Shown: one piece after another, positions 1 to 12,960 of the stretch
Numbering within the stretch: the first letter of the stretch is position 1
How the letters are laid out: each line of letters starts with the position of its first letter
DNA from: Notamacropus eugenii
Taxonomy: Eukaryota > Chordata > Mammalia > Diprotodontia > Macropodidae
NCBI RefSeq assembly: GCF_028372415.1
Contig: NC_092878.1
Coordinates: forward strand, 134,058,750 to 134,122,749
Reading direction: 5' to 3'
Length of the DNA: 64,000 bases
The notes under the pieces: generated by a model
What the model saw: only the letters and a program-made list of their open reading frames with translations
Told to the model about the DNA's origin: nothing
Database searches by the model: none
Made by a program: the position numbers and the translations under genes

Positions 1-1695
1 TTCAGTCTATTCAATGTTTTCTTCTTTTGATTTATATTGCCAATCTTAGCTCCTCATCAGGAATTTTCTGGTTAATATGAAGTGGGGTTGTGGGTGGCAA
101 CAGATTTGGAATGACTTAGTAAGACTTTTTTATTGTTTCAATATGCTGGATAAAGTTGCCCCTTTTCAGTCTGGATAAAGTTACTAGTGTTTGACCTTAC
201 TCTCTTCCTTAATGCCTAAATTTTGTTTTAGTTTCTTGATAATCTACTGTATATTTTGACATTGGTCTGACTCTTGTATGATCTCCAGTTGGAACTTGGT
301 TCTGCCTTCTGTTATACCACTCATAGGTCCAAGTATGATAGTGGAAATTACACCAGTATCAGGCTCCCTTCATGCTGGCAATTAAGAGTTTATTTAACCT
401 ATCTTATACTGAGGCTTGCAGTAGTAAAGCAAAGCAAACATAACCCCTAGCCACATATAATGACTTATATGCACTAATTCCATCCCTGCTTCAGTTATTA
501 CAGGCCAGATTGAGGATCTGGTTTTAGTCCCCTAATCATCAGAGATCACTTTGGCTTCTTTTTAGAGTGTTTCACACTTGAGAAATATTTGTAGAAGCTC
601 ACAAAGTATATTTTAACTTTCCTGCATGTGTCTTCTTCTTACCTCCACAAGCTTCCGGCTGTTTTACTAGAGAACATGCTGGTTTCCTTTAGCCTAGGCT
701 AAGTGGCTTATGACTTCCACATTAAACCACCTTTATGTTGGCTTCCCAGCATAAATGCGGACTATTTTCTCACTATTGGCTATTTTTCATTTATGTTTTC
801 ATTTATTTATTTGCTTGTTTGCTTTAACTTTTTATTCATTCATCCATTTATCGTTTATTTCCTTTTTTATTTAATCATTAATTTATATATTTATCTTTGC
901 AGTTCTTGACATGATGGAGGAGCTTACTTTCTTTCCTTTAAGTTTTCTTTGCCATTGGTCTGTCTGTTTACTTTTAATATCTTGAATTTCTGACATTACA
1001 CATTCCCATATTAACCAGTGATTTGTTACATATGCACCATCCTGCCTTCATTGCAAAGGTGGGATATTAGGTGGGACATAAGTGGATATTTAGTACTCAT
1101 GAAATTTCACATATAGTTAAGATAGAAATTCATCGGTTAATTTCTGAAATACTGAAATGAACTGATACAGAGTAAATTAATCAGAGCCACAAAAACAATG
1201 CGTACAATAACTCCAACTGTATGAATGGAAAGAAAATCCACAGAACAATCAAAGGTGAATATTGTAAAATCACTGGTGACAACCTGAAGAAAATGGAAGA
1301 AAAATATGAGAAAAAAACCTTCATGCTATTCTTCTGCAGAAGTGTGATATCCACCTACCTACCTATGGTTGTGAAATATTGTTTATAGATTTTTCAGTAC
1401 GTTCCATGGTTTTGCTGATTTTTTTCTCTCTTTAAAAAATATTACTTTATATGAGGTAACTTCTAGGAAGGAGATGGAAGGGATACTGCAAAATTTATTT
1501 TGGTACAGAAGCAAAAGACCTCAATAAAATTATTTTAAAAAGAAATCTATTACATTTGTTGCAGATGATCTAGTAACCATGATACACATTAGGCTATAGA
1601 AAAATTACCATTCTTGGCTTTGAAAAGTGCTGTCACTGAGAAATTCCAAGACAAAGTTTTGGAATCTGAATTTCAGACTTTTGTGTCTCAATTTC
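1..1695. other. Unassigned intergenic DNA
   Basis: AT-rich sequence with no repeat family, RNA gene or exon that I recognise. The short open frames present have the size and composition expected by chance and no domain-like sequence. Confidence 0.5.
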
Positions 1696-1728
<33 letters not shown>

Positions 1729-1760
1729 CAGACAGATAGATAGATAGATAGACAGACAGA
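1696..1760. repeat. (GATA)n/(GACA)n microsatellite
   Basis: Uninterrupted tetranucleotide run that switches between GATA and GACA units. This is a typical interrupted vertebrate tetranucleotide microsatellite and is probably length-polymorphic. Confidence 0.95.
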
Positions 1761-2165
1761 CGCAAATTCAATCAACTGACTTCAATTTTGACTAGAGCTA
1801 TGGTGGACAGTTCCTATCAGAACTGGCTAACAATAATAATAGCTAACTATGATCTCAGCATGAATGACAAACCAGAGAAGGCTAATACAATTGTAGAAAA
1901 TGTCCTGTCCTATAGGTTGTATGAACTTCTGCTATGATGATAGTCACAGAAGCTGTAAATGAGATTCAGGATCCACAGGGAAGTAAACATTTTCAATCTC
2001 AATATGAAGCATATGTGTTTCCACCAGGTAATGTGATAATGGTAGATGTGAACTCCTTTCCACTGAACCAATACTCTTTGCCACAGTTCATTTCAATAGC
2101 TAGTATTGTGAGCAATCACAGGATGAATAGCTTCACACCAAGGGAGAAATAGTGCTGTTTGATTG
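1761..2165. other. Unassigned intergenic DNA
   Basis: Holds a 72-codon open frame (1934-2152, +) with no recognisable domain and no supporting gene structure. I do not call it a gene. Confidence 0.45.
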
Positions 2166-2169
2166 GAAA

Positions 2170-2265
2170 AATCATGAAATTTGGAACCAGAGTACCTGAG
2201 TTCAAATCTTAGTTCTCTCACTATCTGTATATTGTTTAGGTATCAGAACTATATTTATATCATAA
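2170..2265 (+). mobile_element. CORE-SINE fragment (MIR/Ther type)
   Basis: Contains the tRNA-derived B-box-like part 'gagttcaaatct' followed by a degraded 'ttctctcactatctg' core. This is the pattern of MIR/Ther/Mar CORE-SINEs in sense orientation. It is old and lacks the 3' end. Confidence 0.5.
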
Positions 2266-2269
2266 AAGG

Positions 2270-3890
2270 AATGTTGGACTCTTTCTTTGCCTATTTTCCC
2301 AAATGGTTTATATAGCATTAGAATTAATTGCTCTTTAAATATTTGGTAGAATTCATTTGTGATTCCATCTTACCCCAAGGATTTTTTTCTTTGGAAATTC
2401 ATTGATGTCTTGTTCAATTCCTTTTCTAAGATGGGGTTATTTGAGTATTATATTTCCTCTTCTATTAATCTGAGCAATTTATGTGTTTTGTAAATAGCCA
2501 TTCGTTTCACTTACATTGTCATAATTATATGTCATTTGATTACTAATAATGACTAAAATTTACTCTTCATTGGTGTTGAATGTACCCTTTTTCTTTTTTG
2601 ATTCTGGTAATTTTATTTTCTTTTTTAAAAAAATTCAAATTGATCATGTTTATCTATTTTATTTTTTATCATAAAAACAAACTCCAAGTTTCATATATTA
2701 GTTCAAAGTTTGTCTTACTTTTAATTTGATTCATCCCTCCTTTGATTTTAAGGATTTACAATTTAGTGTTTAATAGGGGATTTTTTCTTCTTCTAGTTTG
2801 TTTTTTAGTTGTATGCCTAATTTATTGATATACTCTTTCTCTTTTATTTAATGTAAGTACTAGAAGCATAAAATTTCCTTTAAGTACTGCTTTGGCTGCA
2901 GACTGTAAAATTTTATATATTGTCTCGTTGTCAATCTCTTTAGTGAAATTGTTCATTATTTCTATGGTTTGTTCTTTTATCTGTTCATTCTTTAACATTA
3001 AATTATTTCCAATTAATTTTAATCTATCTTTCTACATTATTGAATGTAATTTTTATTGTATTGTGATCTGAAAAAGATCCATTTAATATATATGCCTTCT
3101 AAATTTGATTGTGAGAGCCTTGTGCCTCGGCAAAATTTTTTGTATGTTTGCTATGTACCACTGAGAAAAACATATATTTGTTTATATTCCCATTCAATTT
3201 TCTCTATCTTTTATAATCTATTTTTTTCTAAAATTCCATTCACTTCTCTAACTTATTTCTTGTTTCCTTTTTTAGATTTATCTAGTTCTGAGAAGGGAAA
3301 GTAGAACTCTATTAAAAGTATAGTTTTATTTGCTATTTCCTTGTAACTCACTTGACTTCTTTAAAATTTTTTATGCTATGCCATTAAGAGAATACAGAGT
3401 TACTACTGGTATTACTTCATTGCTTATAAGTAGCTTTCAGCAAGATGCAGTTACCTTCATTATCTCTTTTAATTAGATCTATTTTGGCTTTTGCTTTGCC
3501 TGAGAGGATGATTGTCATTCTGCTTTATTTTTTTCCTCCCACTCAGTAGAAGCACAATAGATTTTGCTACAGCCCCTTACCTTTACTTTATATGGGTCTC
3601 TCTGTTTCATATGTATTTCATGTGAACAATGTATTATAATAGGATTTTGGTTTTGAATCTACTCTGCTACTCAAATTTATTTTTAGCAGTCAGTTTACCT
3701 TCTTCACATTCACAGTATGATTACTATGTTTTTTTCTCAATCCTATTTTTCCCCCATTTATTCTGCTTTCTCTTTCTCTCCTTTCACCCAGTTCTTCCTC
3801 ATAAGTATTTTGCATCTGACCACTACCTTTCACAATCTACCCTCACTTCTATCAGTCCTCCCCATTCTCTTATCTTGCTGCCTTTCTGAG
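2270..3890 (-). mobile_element. LINE-1 ORF2 fragment (endonuclease/RT-proximal part), decayed
   Basis: The plus strand resembles the reverse complement of mammalian L1 ORF2, for example 'tggtagaattcatttgtgat' near 2344, 'ttgtattgtgatctgaaaaa' near 3055 and the 'ttggcttttgctttgcctga' region near 3484. These blocks follow the order expected for ORF2 read on the minus strand, from RT-proximal (low coordinates) toward the endonuclease side. No open frame of useful length remains, so the copy is ancient. No 3' UTR or poly(A) is visible at the low-coordinate end, so it is an internal fragment. Boundaries are approximate. Confidence 0.65.
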
Positions 3891-3969
3891 ACACTGTGTA
3901 AGGATGTACATGTCTCAGGAGCTATACATCAATTTGCAATTTTAAAATTTTATTTAGGAAACATCTGAC

Positions 3970-4040
3970 TTAAAGTGGCTATAGGATCTTGGACACATGA
4001 CTTAATCTCTCAAAATCTGGACAAATTTCTAACACTATAC
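3970..4040 (+). mobile_element. CORE-SINE fragment
   Basis: The stretch 'ggatcttggacacatgactt' followed by 'aatctctcaaaatctgg' resembles the central CORE of MIR/Ther SINEs ('gaccttgggcaagtcactta...'). Heavily diverged. Confidence 0.4.
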
Positions 4041-4044
4041 ATTG

Positions 4045-4850
4045 AAGAGAAAGTGAATGCTAAATGAAGTGAAGGGGGTTTCATCATCTGAGAATTCCCT
4101 AGTCTCATCATTATTTATTAAGTTCCTGTTACATATGAGGCTTACAATATGTGGTCACTCTATGACTGTAGAAGCCATTTTTGAGTGAGCAGTCTATGTG
4201 AAATTAGATCATTAATGATTTAGAGCAAAATCAACATGTTATCAGGATGAGAGGATCAAGATGAGAACATCCCAACTAGAATTATAGTGATCACTTCCAG
4301 GGCTATTCAAACAAAACTAATTGATGATGAAATACTGGAAAAGGAAAAAAAAAAACAAAGAAAAAATATATTAATTTTGATTATTGCCATATTGTTTAGA
4401 AATTAAATGAACATAAAATGTTTGCCATAATGAGAATGAAAATGCCCATGTTGCAGTCATTTGTTCTCTTTAGCATGTCAGGCAGAGGCAAAACCCTTTG
4501 AAGAAAGTTTATGGAGGAGACTGATAAAAGAATACAAGAAAGGCTGTTTCATAAGACAAAGAAAGAAAATTATAGAAGGGAAAACAATTCTATAGAAAGT
4601 TAACATGAGATCAGATTAAGACAAAGAATCCCAAGAGAATTTCTAGGAGAAACTGGGAGGAAGAATTTCCAGGAGGTGATAGCTGTAAATGTTCTTTCAT
4701 TTCAAGAGTAATCATTTTCATCATTAGTGTGACATAACCAAAAATAATAATGCTTATTCCAGGCTTCATTGAATTGAACAATGTCCACAATGAATAGCTA
4801 GCATTTAAATGGTTCATTAAGGTTTGAAAAACACTTTACCAATATTACGT
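4045..4850. other. Unassigned intergenic DNA
   Basis: No gene, RNA or repeat recognised. Short minus-strand open frames near 4611-4817 have no domain features. Confidence 0.4.
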
Positions 4851-4854
4851 TATA

Positions 4855-5720
4855 AAGATTCTTAAATTCTCTCTCCTTGATCTCTTTTTGGGGATAGTTA
4901 TTTTGATATTGGGTACTTTAAATTTTCTTCCCTTATTCCATCTTTGTTTCAGCATCTTTTGTTTTATTCTCAATTCATTAAGATCTACTTGGTCCATTTT
5001 AATTCGCATATTATCTCTTGCTTGGGTAAAGTTTTGTACCACTTGTGCCAAACTGTTCTTTCTTTCTTTCTTTTTTTTTCCAATTCTTTCTTCATAGCTC
5101 TCATGGTGTTTCTATTTTTAGGCTGAGGGATCTCATTTATTTCTGATTTTTTTTCTCTAGACCTTTCATTTCACTTATGAAATCTTATTTTAAACTCTTG
5201 TTTCATCTCTTCCAGTAATTCTAGCTATGCATGTTGTTTTTCATTGGTTTGTTTGTAGGTGTTTTTAAATTATTTCTCTTATTTATGGATGTGTGTCTCA
5301 AGTCTCTGTCTCCATAATAATGCTTTATCTTAAGATTCTATCTAGTTTTCCTTTTTTTGTGTGGTGCATGTTGGTGTTTGGTGTGTGTGTGTGTGTGTGT
5401 GTGCGTGTGTGTGTGTGTGTGTGTGTCTTTGGGGGCTTTGGTGTCACTTTTCCAATCTTACTTTCTAATATTTTCTTGGGGACAGAGTTGGCATGCTAGT
5501 GGAGGTCATGCTAAAGGTTGGATTCTGTTTTATATTCTCTGGAATCCTGCTCATGCTTTATCATTTTATTGAGTATTTGATTTCAGGATGACAGGGGGAG
5601 CTCAGGTGGGAGAACTGCAAACTTTCATTTTTACCCAGGTTGTCTGACTCAAAGTGAAACTTGAGAGGTGCCCCAATTATCTGAGCTTTCAAAGTTCTGA
5701 ACAAAACCATGGTCTCACAC
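4855..5720 (-). mobile_element. Possible old LINE-1 5' part (ORF1 coiled-coil and 5' UTR)
   Basis: Read on the minus strand, 4845-5250 encodes charged, Lys/Glu/Gln-rich helical sequence ('MKGLEKK', 'NFTQARDNMRIKMDQV') broken by stops. It is similar in style to an L1 ORF1 coiled coil. The sequence upstream on that strand (5430-5720) is less AT-rich, as L1 5' UTRs are. I could not match it to a specific family, and an unrelated coiled-coil relic is possible. Confidence 0.3.
5380..5427. repeat. (GT)n microsatellite
   Basis: Dinucleotide GT run with a single GTGC interruption. The open frames that cross it, rich in Cys-Val, are products of the repeat. Confidence 0.95.
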
Positions 5721-7665
5721 CTGTATGTAGCATTAGTAGAATACTACAACAGTTGGTACACAGGTGGTACCTGTGACCCCTTTTTGCCTTACTGAATACC
5801 TGTGGGGTTCAGTCAATGAACAGAAATATGCTCTGGGGTAGAGGAGGTCTTGGGTAGGCCTTTTCCTCAGTGGCCAGAAAGCTTTTTTTTTTTTTTTTTT
5901 GTATCCCTAAGTTGATCTGAGCTAAAAAAAAATGACTTACTATGATTTTTTTTTTTTTTACCTGGACTTCTCATTCAGGACTCAGTGTGGTATGTTTTCT
6001 AAGTCTTGATGAAATGGTTATGGAAAAGATCAAAGTTGTTTTTCTTTCTTCTACTCTGAGGACTGGTTACTTCTTTACAACAGCTCTCAAAATAAAAAAA
6101 AATAACCCTATGTCAAACATGTACTATATGATAATAATATGATCACTAAACTTCAGCTAGAATAATACTCCTATGCTAGGAATGTCTCTTAGTTAAAATA
6201 GACATCTCTAAATTTAAAATTAAAAAATCCATCTTGTAAACTGCTTATGTTATAAAACAAATGTGTGAAGAAAAATGCAAATTCTGAACATGTTTTCTTA
6301 TTAAATAACACATATTACCCTAAACACATTGTGCAAAGAGCACCATTTCACACCATATAAATGTTTATTCAAGTGTATCTTTTTTTTAATTTTTTTGAGC
6401 GATGTCAAAAAGGGAAAAATACAGTTAATGGTTTTATTAAACCTCAGATTTTACATTTTGAGTACAATGCATGCAATCTCTTCTTTGAGTAGTTCATTTT
6501 TATATAACACCTGAAGTTGCATGAATTTTTATTCCTATTTTCTTTAAAAAATGTAATAAAATAAAGAACTTTATTTCTATGCAAAAATGTAACTAAAATA
6601 TGGTATAATTGTTCTATGGTTAAAGAATATCTAAATCATCCAATTCAGAAGTGCCTTCTTGCAAAATATAATTAAATATTTCAAGGGTTTTCCTGCTACC
6701 TTTTATAGAAATCCTAATTAATTACTGTGAATATATTGAAAGAATAGAACTTTTTCCTGGACATTAATATAAAAAGAAAGCCTTTAGTAGTAAATGTTGT
6801 TTTTCCTCTACAAGGGTCATTGAATATTTTCTATACAATGTATGTGAAAGAAAAAGTGCTTTTCTCTTTTTGAAGATATTGAATATAGCAAAGGAACGAT
6901 GATTCCAGTAAGTGCTGAACTGATTTAAAAAATTTACAAAAGAAGCACAAAATAAGTATTTTGTGTTTCTTACGTGCATTTTAAATATATAGAATTTAGA
7001 AATTATGAGAATTTCATTTTCGGTATGTGTTCTTGTGTTACTCAAACTTGCAAGTTTAGCAGAAAATATTTTTCAGTATTATGCATTAAAAATACTCAAG
7101 TGGGAGTTACAACACATGTTTAAATGTTGAATCTGCAATACCAAGACTATATGACCTTGGGTACTTCATTTTATTTATATGATCTTCAACTTCATGATCA
7201 ATGATATAAAGACTCCAGTAGGAGACACTTCGAGCTCAAATAGTCGATACTTGTGAGCTTTGAGTCCTCTGTACTTTCCACTTTGTCCCAGGCCATTCAT
7301 ATAGAAAAGTTCTTTTCTTTTCCTTACTGCTTATTATTAAAGGCTCAGTGTGTACAATGCTCCAATTTTCTCATATTACAGTAAAAAGAGAAATGTAGAT
7401 TGAAAATAGACGAATGACTTCTATATCAAATGCTTGCAAATAAGATGATTGTATTTTTTAATTCTTCAACCACAGCATTATTATGGATCAGTACATAAAA
7501 CTATGAAGATGAATTAATTTTTAGTTTCCCAATATAACTATGGAAAGATCATTGTTTTCTATGTTAAAGTAATTTTACTTTAGAAAGCTAAAAGTTCCAT
7601 ATATTAGAGATATTCAGATCAACTTATTAGTTCACAATAATGAAGACAGCTCATTTTTCTTAGTG
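5721..7665. other. Unassigned intergenic DNA with homopolymer tracts
   Basis: Contains T-tracts at about 5883-5900 and 5945-5960 that might be decayed retroelement tails, but no element body beside them is recognisable. No gene seen. Confidence 0.45.
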
Positions 7666-7667
7666 AA

Positions 7668-7790
7668 GGACACTGGATTGATAATCAAAACACCTGGGTC
7701 CAAATGGCTCTGCTACTTACTGATTGGAAAATTACTATTTTTCTGAGTCTTGGTTTCTTCATTTGTCAAAAAATACTGAAAAAGATTTGG
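7668..7790 (+). mobile_element. CORE-SINE (MIR/Ther type)
   Basis: In order: 'gacactggattgataatcaa', a degraded B-box region ('gggtccaaatggctctgc'), then 'tcttggtttcttcatttgtc'. This order matches a sense MIR/Ther SINE from tRNA head through the CORE. Confidence 0.55.
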
Positions 7791-8275
7791 ATTGCTTATT
7801 TCACCAAGTTGTTTTGAAGAAAGTGCCTCAATTTTGATTTAGTTTTTAAAAAATTTAAATTTATATGTTCTACAAATATATATTTATTACAATTATGTAT
7901 AAATACAATATATGGGTAAAATATTATAAAAATACTACAGTTTAAGGTTCCATTTTAAGAAACAATATCAACATTAACAAATGAAACTAAGTTAAGTCAT
8001 TAATATATTGGATTGATAGAACTGGAATCCAACAGAAAAGAAAAATATTAACAAAATGAATATTATAGGCTTTACCACAATTATTTTGATACCAAGAGGT
8101 ATTTGATTTTAAGTAATGCTTATTAGAATTTTGAATGAGAGAAGTAAGAGCTGTAACTACTTGAAGGATTTGCTATAGGATTCACAGAATTATGTCAAAT
8201 AGGAAGTCCTAGTGAAATCCCGCAAAGCTGATCTTCTCTGCCTTTTTATTAATGATATGAACAGGGTATGGACTG
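7791..8275. other. Unassigned intergenic DNA
   Basis: Very AT-rich. Nothing recognised. Confidence 0.4.
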
Positions 8276-8279
8276 CACA

Positions 8280-8400
8280 TTGGATAAATCAATAAGCATC
8301 TATTAAATGTGTCAGGAACTGTGCTAACAGGTCTTTGTTCCCAAGGAGTTTACCTTCTAATCAGGAAAACAACACCTACAGGGAAGTGATATCCTAGAAG
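8280..8400 (-). mobile_element. L2 LINE 3'-end fragment
   Basis: The plus strand reads 'taagcatctattaaatgtgt', then 'gaactgtgctaacagg' and 'aaggagtttaccttctaatc'. This is the reverse complement of the L2 3' end, whose sense strand ends in a 'cacatagtaggtgcttaata'-like sequence. Old and diverged. Confidence 0.6.
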
Positions 8401-8658
8401 AAGACTTTTGATCATAGAAGATACAGATGGTGTAGAAAGAAGATAGAGATGGTGAATGGAATCATTGAGCAGTTGATTACCATATCCCCTATGGGAATGA
8501 CAATGTTGATTCCTTGAATCAGAAGAAGTGAGAAGGGTTCACATAGGGATAATTTGAGTGGCATTAACCTGAGAGGGAAAGAGAAATTTTTCACAGAAAA
8601 TTTCCAAATTATATAAATATGCTTGAATGACAGGCCAAATCTTACAAAGACAAATTTT

Positions 8659-11600
8659 CCCATTATTTAATATTTATTTTCCTGATTACATGTAAAAATA
8701 ACTTTGACATTTTCTTTCAAATCTTTAGTTTGAAATTCTTTCCCCTCCTTCCCACCCCAACCCCACTGAGAAAGCAAGCCATTTGACATACGTTATGCAT
8801 TTATAGTCATGCAAAAGATGTTTCTATTTAAGTCATTTCATGCAAAAAAAAGACGCAAAAAATCCAAGAAAAATAAAATAAATAAAAAGTATCTTTGATC
8901 TGCACTCAGGTGCTACCAGTTCTTTTTCCAGAAATGGACAGCACCTTTCATCACAAGTCCTAGAGAATTGTCTTGGATCATTGTATTGCTGAGATTAGTT
9001 AAGTTATTCATAGTAGATCATCATGCAATGTTCCTATTACTGTGTACAATGTTCTCCTGGTTCTCATTTATTTTGCATCTGTTCATGTTTTTTTAAAGCA
9101 TCCTGCTCATCATTTCTTAAAGCACAATAGAATTCCATCGCAGTTACATACCACAAGTTATTCAGCCATTCCCCCTATTTATCAACATCCCCTCAATTTC
9201 CAATTCTTTGTCATCACTAAAAGAGGTGCTATAAATATTTTTGTACACACAAGTCTCACAGATCTAGTAGTGGTTATGTTCATCCTTCTTTGCTGAAGAA
9301 GACCATGCCATCAGAGAAATGATGACATGACTTGCACTTGACTTTGTTTTGAGTGAGGGAGGGATGTGCAGGTCACCAGCTTCCCTTCTCCTCCAGAGTC
9401 ATCTGAATCCAGTGACCAGATATTCATCAGGATGAGTGGAGATGACCCAGCATGCACTGGAAGATCTTGGGCCCTTTAGGACAAGGCCTTTGCAGGTACT
9501 CACTTAGGGTGGGGTAACATTCATTCATTGAATGGGGTTAGTAGTGGCATTGCTTGGTCAAAGGGGGGAGTGTATGAGTTTATACCCTTTGTGTGTAATT
9601 TCAAATTGCTTTCTAGAATGTGTGAATCAGTATACAACTTCACCAATAATGCACTAGTGTTTTAATTTTTTCACTTCACATCCAACATTTGCATTTTCCT
9701 TTTTTTATGTCATATTAACCAGTCTGACAGGATGAGGTCGTAACTCAGAGCTGTTTTAATTTGAATTTCTCTAATCAATAGTGATTTGTAGCATTTTAAT
9801 GACTATAGATTGCTTTGATTACTTTGTCTAAAAACTGCCTCTTTGTAACCTTTGACCATTTATCAACTGAAAAATGGCTCTTATTTCTATAAATTTAACT
9901 CAATTTTCTGTATACGTGAGAAATGAAGTCTTTATCAGAGAAACTCACTGTAAAAAATGTTTGTCACTGTAATGATTACCAACTATGTATTTCTCTCTAT
10001 TTTATTTTCCCCATTCTACTCTCATTCTCTTTTTACTCTGTCCATTCCCTAAAGTGTTTTGCTTCTTTTATCTCCTCCAAACTGTCTTCTCTACTACTCA
10101 TTAACCCCACTTCTTCTCTGATAACCCCCCTTTTTTTTCTACTTTCTTGTATGGTAAGATAGATATCTGTGCCTAGCTGAGTGTGTATAATATTTTCTCC
10201 TTGAGCCAATTCTGATGAGAATAAGGGTTCTCTTCTCCTATCACCACTTTCCCCTATTTTCTACTCCACTATAAAATCTTTTTCTGGCTTCTTTTATGTC
10301 AGGTAATTCATCCCATTCTACTTCTTCCTTTCCCTTTCTCCTAGTGCATCTTTCTTTCCCATCTCTTAATTTTATTTTTTTAGATAATCATACTATCACA
10401 TTCAACTCACAACTCTGTTTTTCTACGTAAACTCCTTCTAACTGTTCTAATAATGAGAAAGTTTATGAGTTATAAATATCATTTCCGCAGGTATAAATAT
10501 AAACAATTTAACACCATTTAATCCCTTATAATTTTTCTTTCCTGTTGACCTTTTTATACTGCTTTTACGTCTTGCATTAAAATGTCAGATTTTCTATTCA
10601 GTTCTGAGTTTTTCATTAGGAATGCTTGAAAGTCCTATATTTCATTTAATATCCATTTTTTCCCTAAAGAATTATACTGTTTTGCTATGTAGGTGATGAT
10701 TCTTGCTTGTAATCCTAAGTCTTTTGCCCTCTGAGATATCATATTCCAAGCATTCTGAACCTTTAATATAGAAGTTGCTATATGTTATGTTATGTTATCC
10801 TGACCTGTTTGTGTTACGTGACATTTTAATTGACTCTTTTGAATTACTTGCATCATTTTTTCTTTGATCTGGGTGATCTGGAATTTGGCTGCAATATTTC
10901 TGGGAATTTTCATTTTGGGATCTCTTTTTGCAGATGATCAGTGGGTTCTTAGAATTTCTATTTTGCACCCTGCTTCTAGAATATTAGAATAGTTTTCCTT
11001 GATAATGTCTTTAAAGAGGATAACTAGGCTCTTTTTTTATCATGACTTTCAGGTAGTCTAATAATTTTAACATTATCTCTCCTGGATCTATTTTCCAGTT
11101 CAGTTGTTTTTCCAATGAGTAATTTCATAGTATCTTCTTTTGATTTTCTTTGATTGTTTCTTGAGATGTTATCAAACCTTTAGCTTCCACTTGTCCAATC
11201 CTCACTTTTAAGGAATTATTCTCTACAATGAACTTTTGTACCTCCTTTTCCATTTGGTCATTTTTTTCTTTTTAAATAGTTTTTCTCTTCAGTGAATTTT
11301 TGTATATGTTTTGACATTTGTCCAGTTCTGCTTTTCAAGGCATTGTTCTCTACTTCTTTTTATTTGGTCTGTTCTGTTTTTAAGGTATTGTTGTCCTCAG
11401 TATTATTTATGTCTCCTTTACAAAGGTGTTAATTCTTTCTTCATGATTTTCTTGCATCACTCCCCTTCTTCTTCCCGATTTTTCATCTGCTTCTTTTGCT
11501 TGATTTTTAAAGTCCTTTTTGAGCTCTTTCATGGCCTGAAACTAGTTCATACTTTTCTTTGAGATTTTGAACACAAGAATTTTGACTTTGTTATGTTCTC

Positions 11601-12410
11601 CTGATTGTGTGTTTTCATCTTCCTTGTCACCATAGTAACTTTTTATGGTAATTTTTTTCCCATTGTTTGCTTGCTTTTTAGCCTATTGCATGACTTTTAA
11701 ATCTATGCTAAAGTGGTGCTCTGCTTTCCAAGTAAAGGAGGCCCTGTCCCAGGCTTCAGGTTTCTTGTACAGTTTTCAGAGTTAATTCCAGGACGTGTAA
11801 GTTTTTAGCTCCTTGAAGTGATATGACCTAGGGGAAGGTGTGTTTACTACTCCCCTGAACTGTGTACTGGTTTGTGAGTGACCAGAAGCACTCTTTTCAA
11901 CTCTGGAGCTGTGACCTGGGTCCCTTTTCCCTTGGGGCCACAAGATCTACTGTGCTAGTATTCCTCCCTGCTCTGGAACTAAGTCCCAGGACTGTGACTC
12001 AGATTACAAGTATAGAAAATCCAACAGATTTCTTCCCCTGGTGTCTGCAAAGGGACCCCTGTAAATCTCCTTCTGACCCATTGTTTGATCCCCTTACCAT
12101 CTGTAGGCTGAGAGATCTGGCAACCACCATTGCTGCCACTTATTCAATTGTCTAAAGCCTTCTCCTGTTTTCCTGGTGTCTGGTCCGTTCTGGATCTGTG
12201 TAGACTGAGCTCCTCTCTCACTCTGGTGCAACAGATCTTTCCTGCCTACCTTCTAAGTTGTCTTGGGTTAGAAAATTTTTTCATTTTATCTTTTTGTGGA
12301 TTGTGCTGCTCTAGAATTTGTTAAGAGTTGTTATTTAAAGGTATTTAGAAGGGACTGGAGTGAGCTCAGGTGAGTTCTTGCCTTTATTCCAACTGCTTGA
12401 CTCTGCCCCC
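8659..12410 (-). mobile_element. 5'-complete HAL1/L1 composite element (HAL1 front half joined to L1 ORF2 C-end and 3' UTR)
   Basis: Minus-strand element bounded by a perfect 13-bp direct repeat (aaagacaaatttt at 8646-8658 and 12411-12423), taken as its target-site duplication. Read 5' to 3' on the minus strand it has: a 5' terminus resembling the HAL1/L1 start at 12410; a 5' UTR to about 11700; a broken ORF1 to about 10610; the HAL1-type segment after ORF1 to about 9990; the C-terminal end of L1 ORF2 to about 8860; and an L1 3' UTR ending in A-rich sequence at 8659. Most of ORF2 is absent. A 265-bp SINE lies inside at 9274-9538. The duplication at the outer ends argues for one insertion of a composite RNA rather than two elements. 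Several stops and frameshifts break ORF1, so it is old and inactive. Confidence 0.7.
9274..9538. mobile_element. Marsupial-type SINE inserted in the HAL1/L1 element
   Basis: Begins near 'ttctttgctgaagaagacc' and contains 'atgatgacatgacttgcact', 'agtgaccagatattcatcag' and 'gtggagatgacccagcatgc'. I recall this consensus from marsupial genomes but cannot name the family safely (WALLSI-like or a related tRNA/5S SINE). It is flanked by the 9-bp repeat tagtagtgg (9265-9273 and 9539-9547). The L1 ORF2/3' sequence continues on both sides, so the SINE is younger than its host element. Confidence 0.7.
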
Positions 12411-12689
12411 AAAGACAAATTTTAATAGGACTAAATGTGAAGTCATGCTTAAATTATAATATTACCTATATGAGTATACTCTTGGGATATATAACTAAGT
12501 ATCAGTCCATGTGAAAAATCTCCGAGTTTTAGCTGTCTACAAACATAAGTCAACAGTGTAATATAGCAAGAGGGGGAATACATACACATTCAAAATTATT
12601 TTTATTCTGTATCAATATGATTCTAGTGTTTATAATGATATACTCAATAGCTCCATGTTGCCCTGCCCCAGTCAGCCCAGACTGATAAT

Positions 12690-12960
12690 ATTGGGTTCAG
12701 TTCCAGGTAGCACATTTCCAAAAGGAGTTTTGATCCAGTGTTTTCAGGCTGAGACTGGGGCTCCAAAACTTTGTTGTATGAAGTGAAAAAGGATTGGGGG
12801 ATTTCTATTTTGGGGAAAATATGTCTGAAAAGGGATGTGTTAGTGGTCTTAAGACATATAAAGGATGAATTTTATATATTCTGTTGGACTACAGAGGACA
12901 GAAATAGGATCAAAGTGTAGAAAATCAGAGAGGAATTTTGAACAATGTCAAAATGCCATT
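12690..12960 (+). mobile_element. L3/CR1-type LINE fragment
   Basis: The order 'ttccaaaaggagttttgatc', 'gtggtcttaagacatataaa', 'ctacagaggacagaaatagg' and 'agaaaatcagagaggaa' matches the region shortly before the 3' end of CR1/L3 LINEs in sense orientation. Highly diverged. Assignment is from memory of the family. Confidence 0.5.

Noticed and set aside
1696-1760. Regular GATA/GACA spacing as a CRISPR-like or regulatory array
   Set aside because: Ordinary tetranucleotide microsatellite without spacers. CRISPR arrays are not expected in this type of genome.
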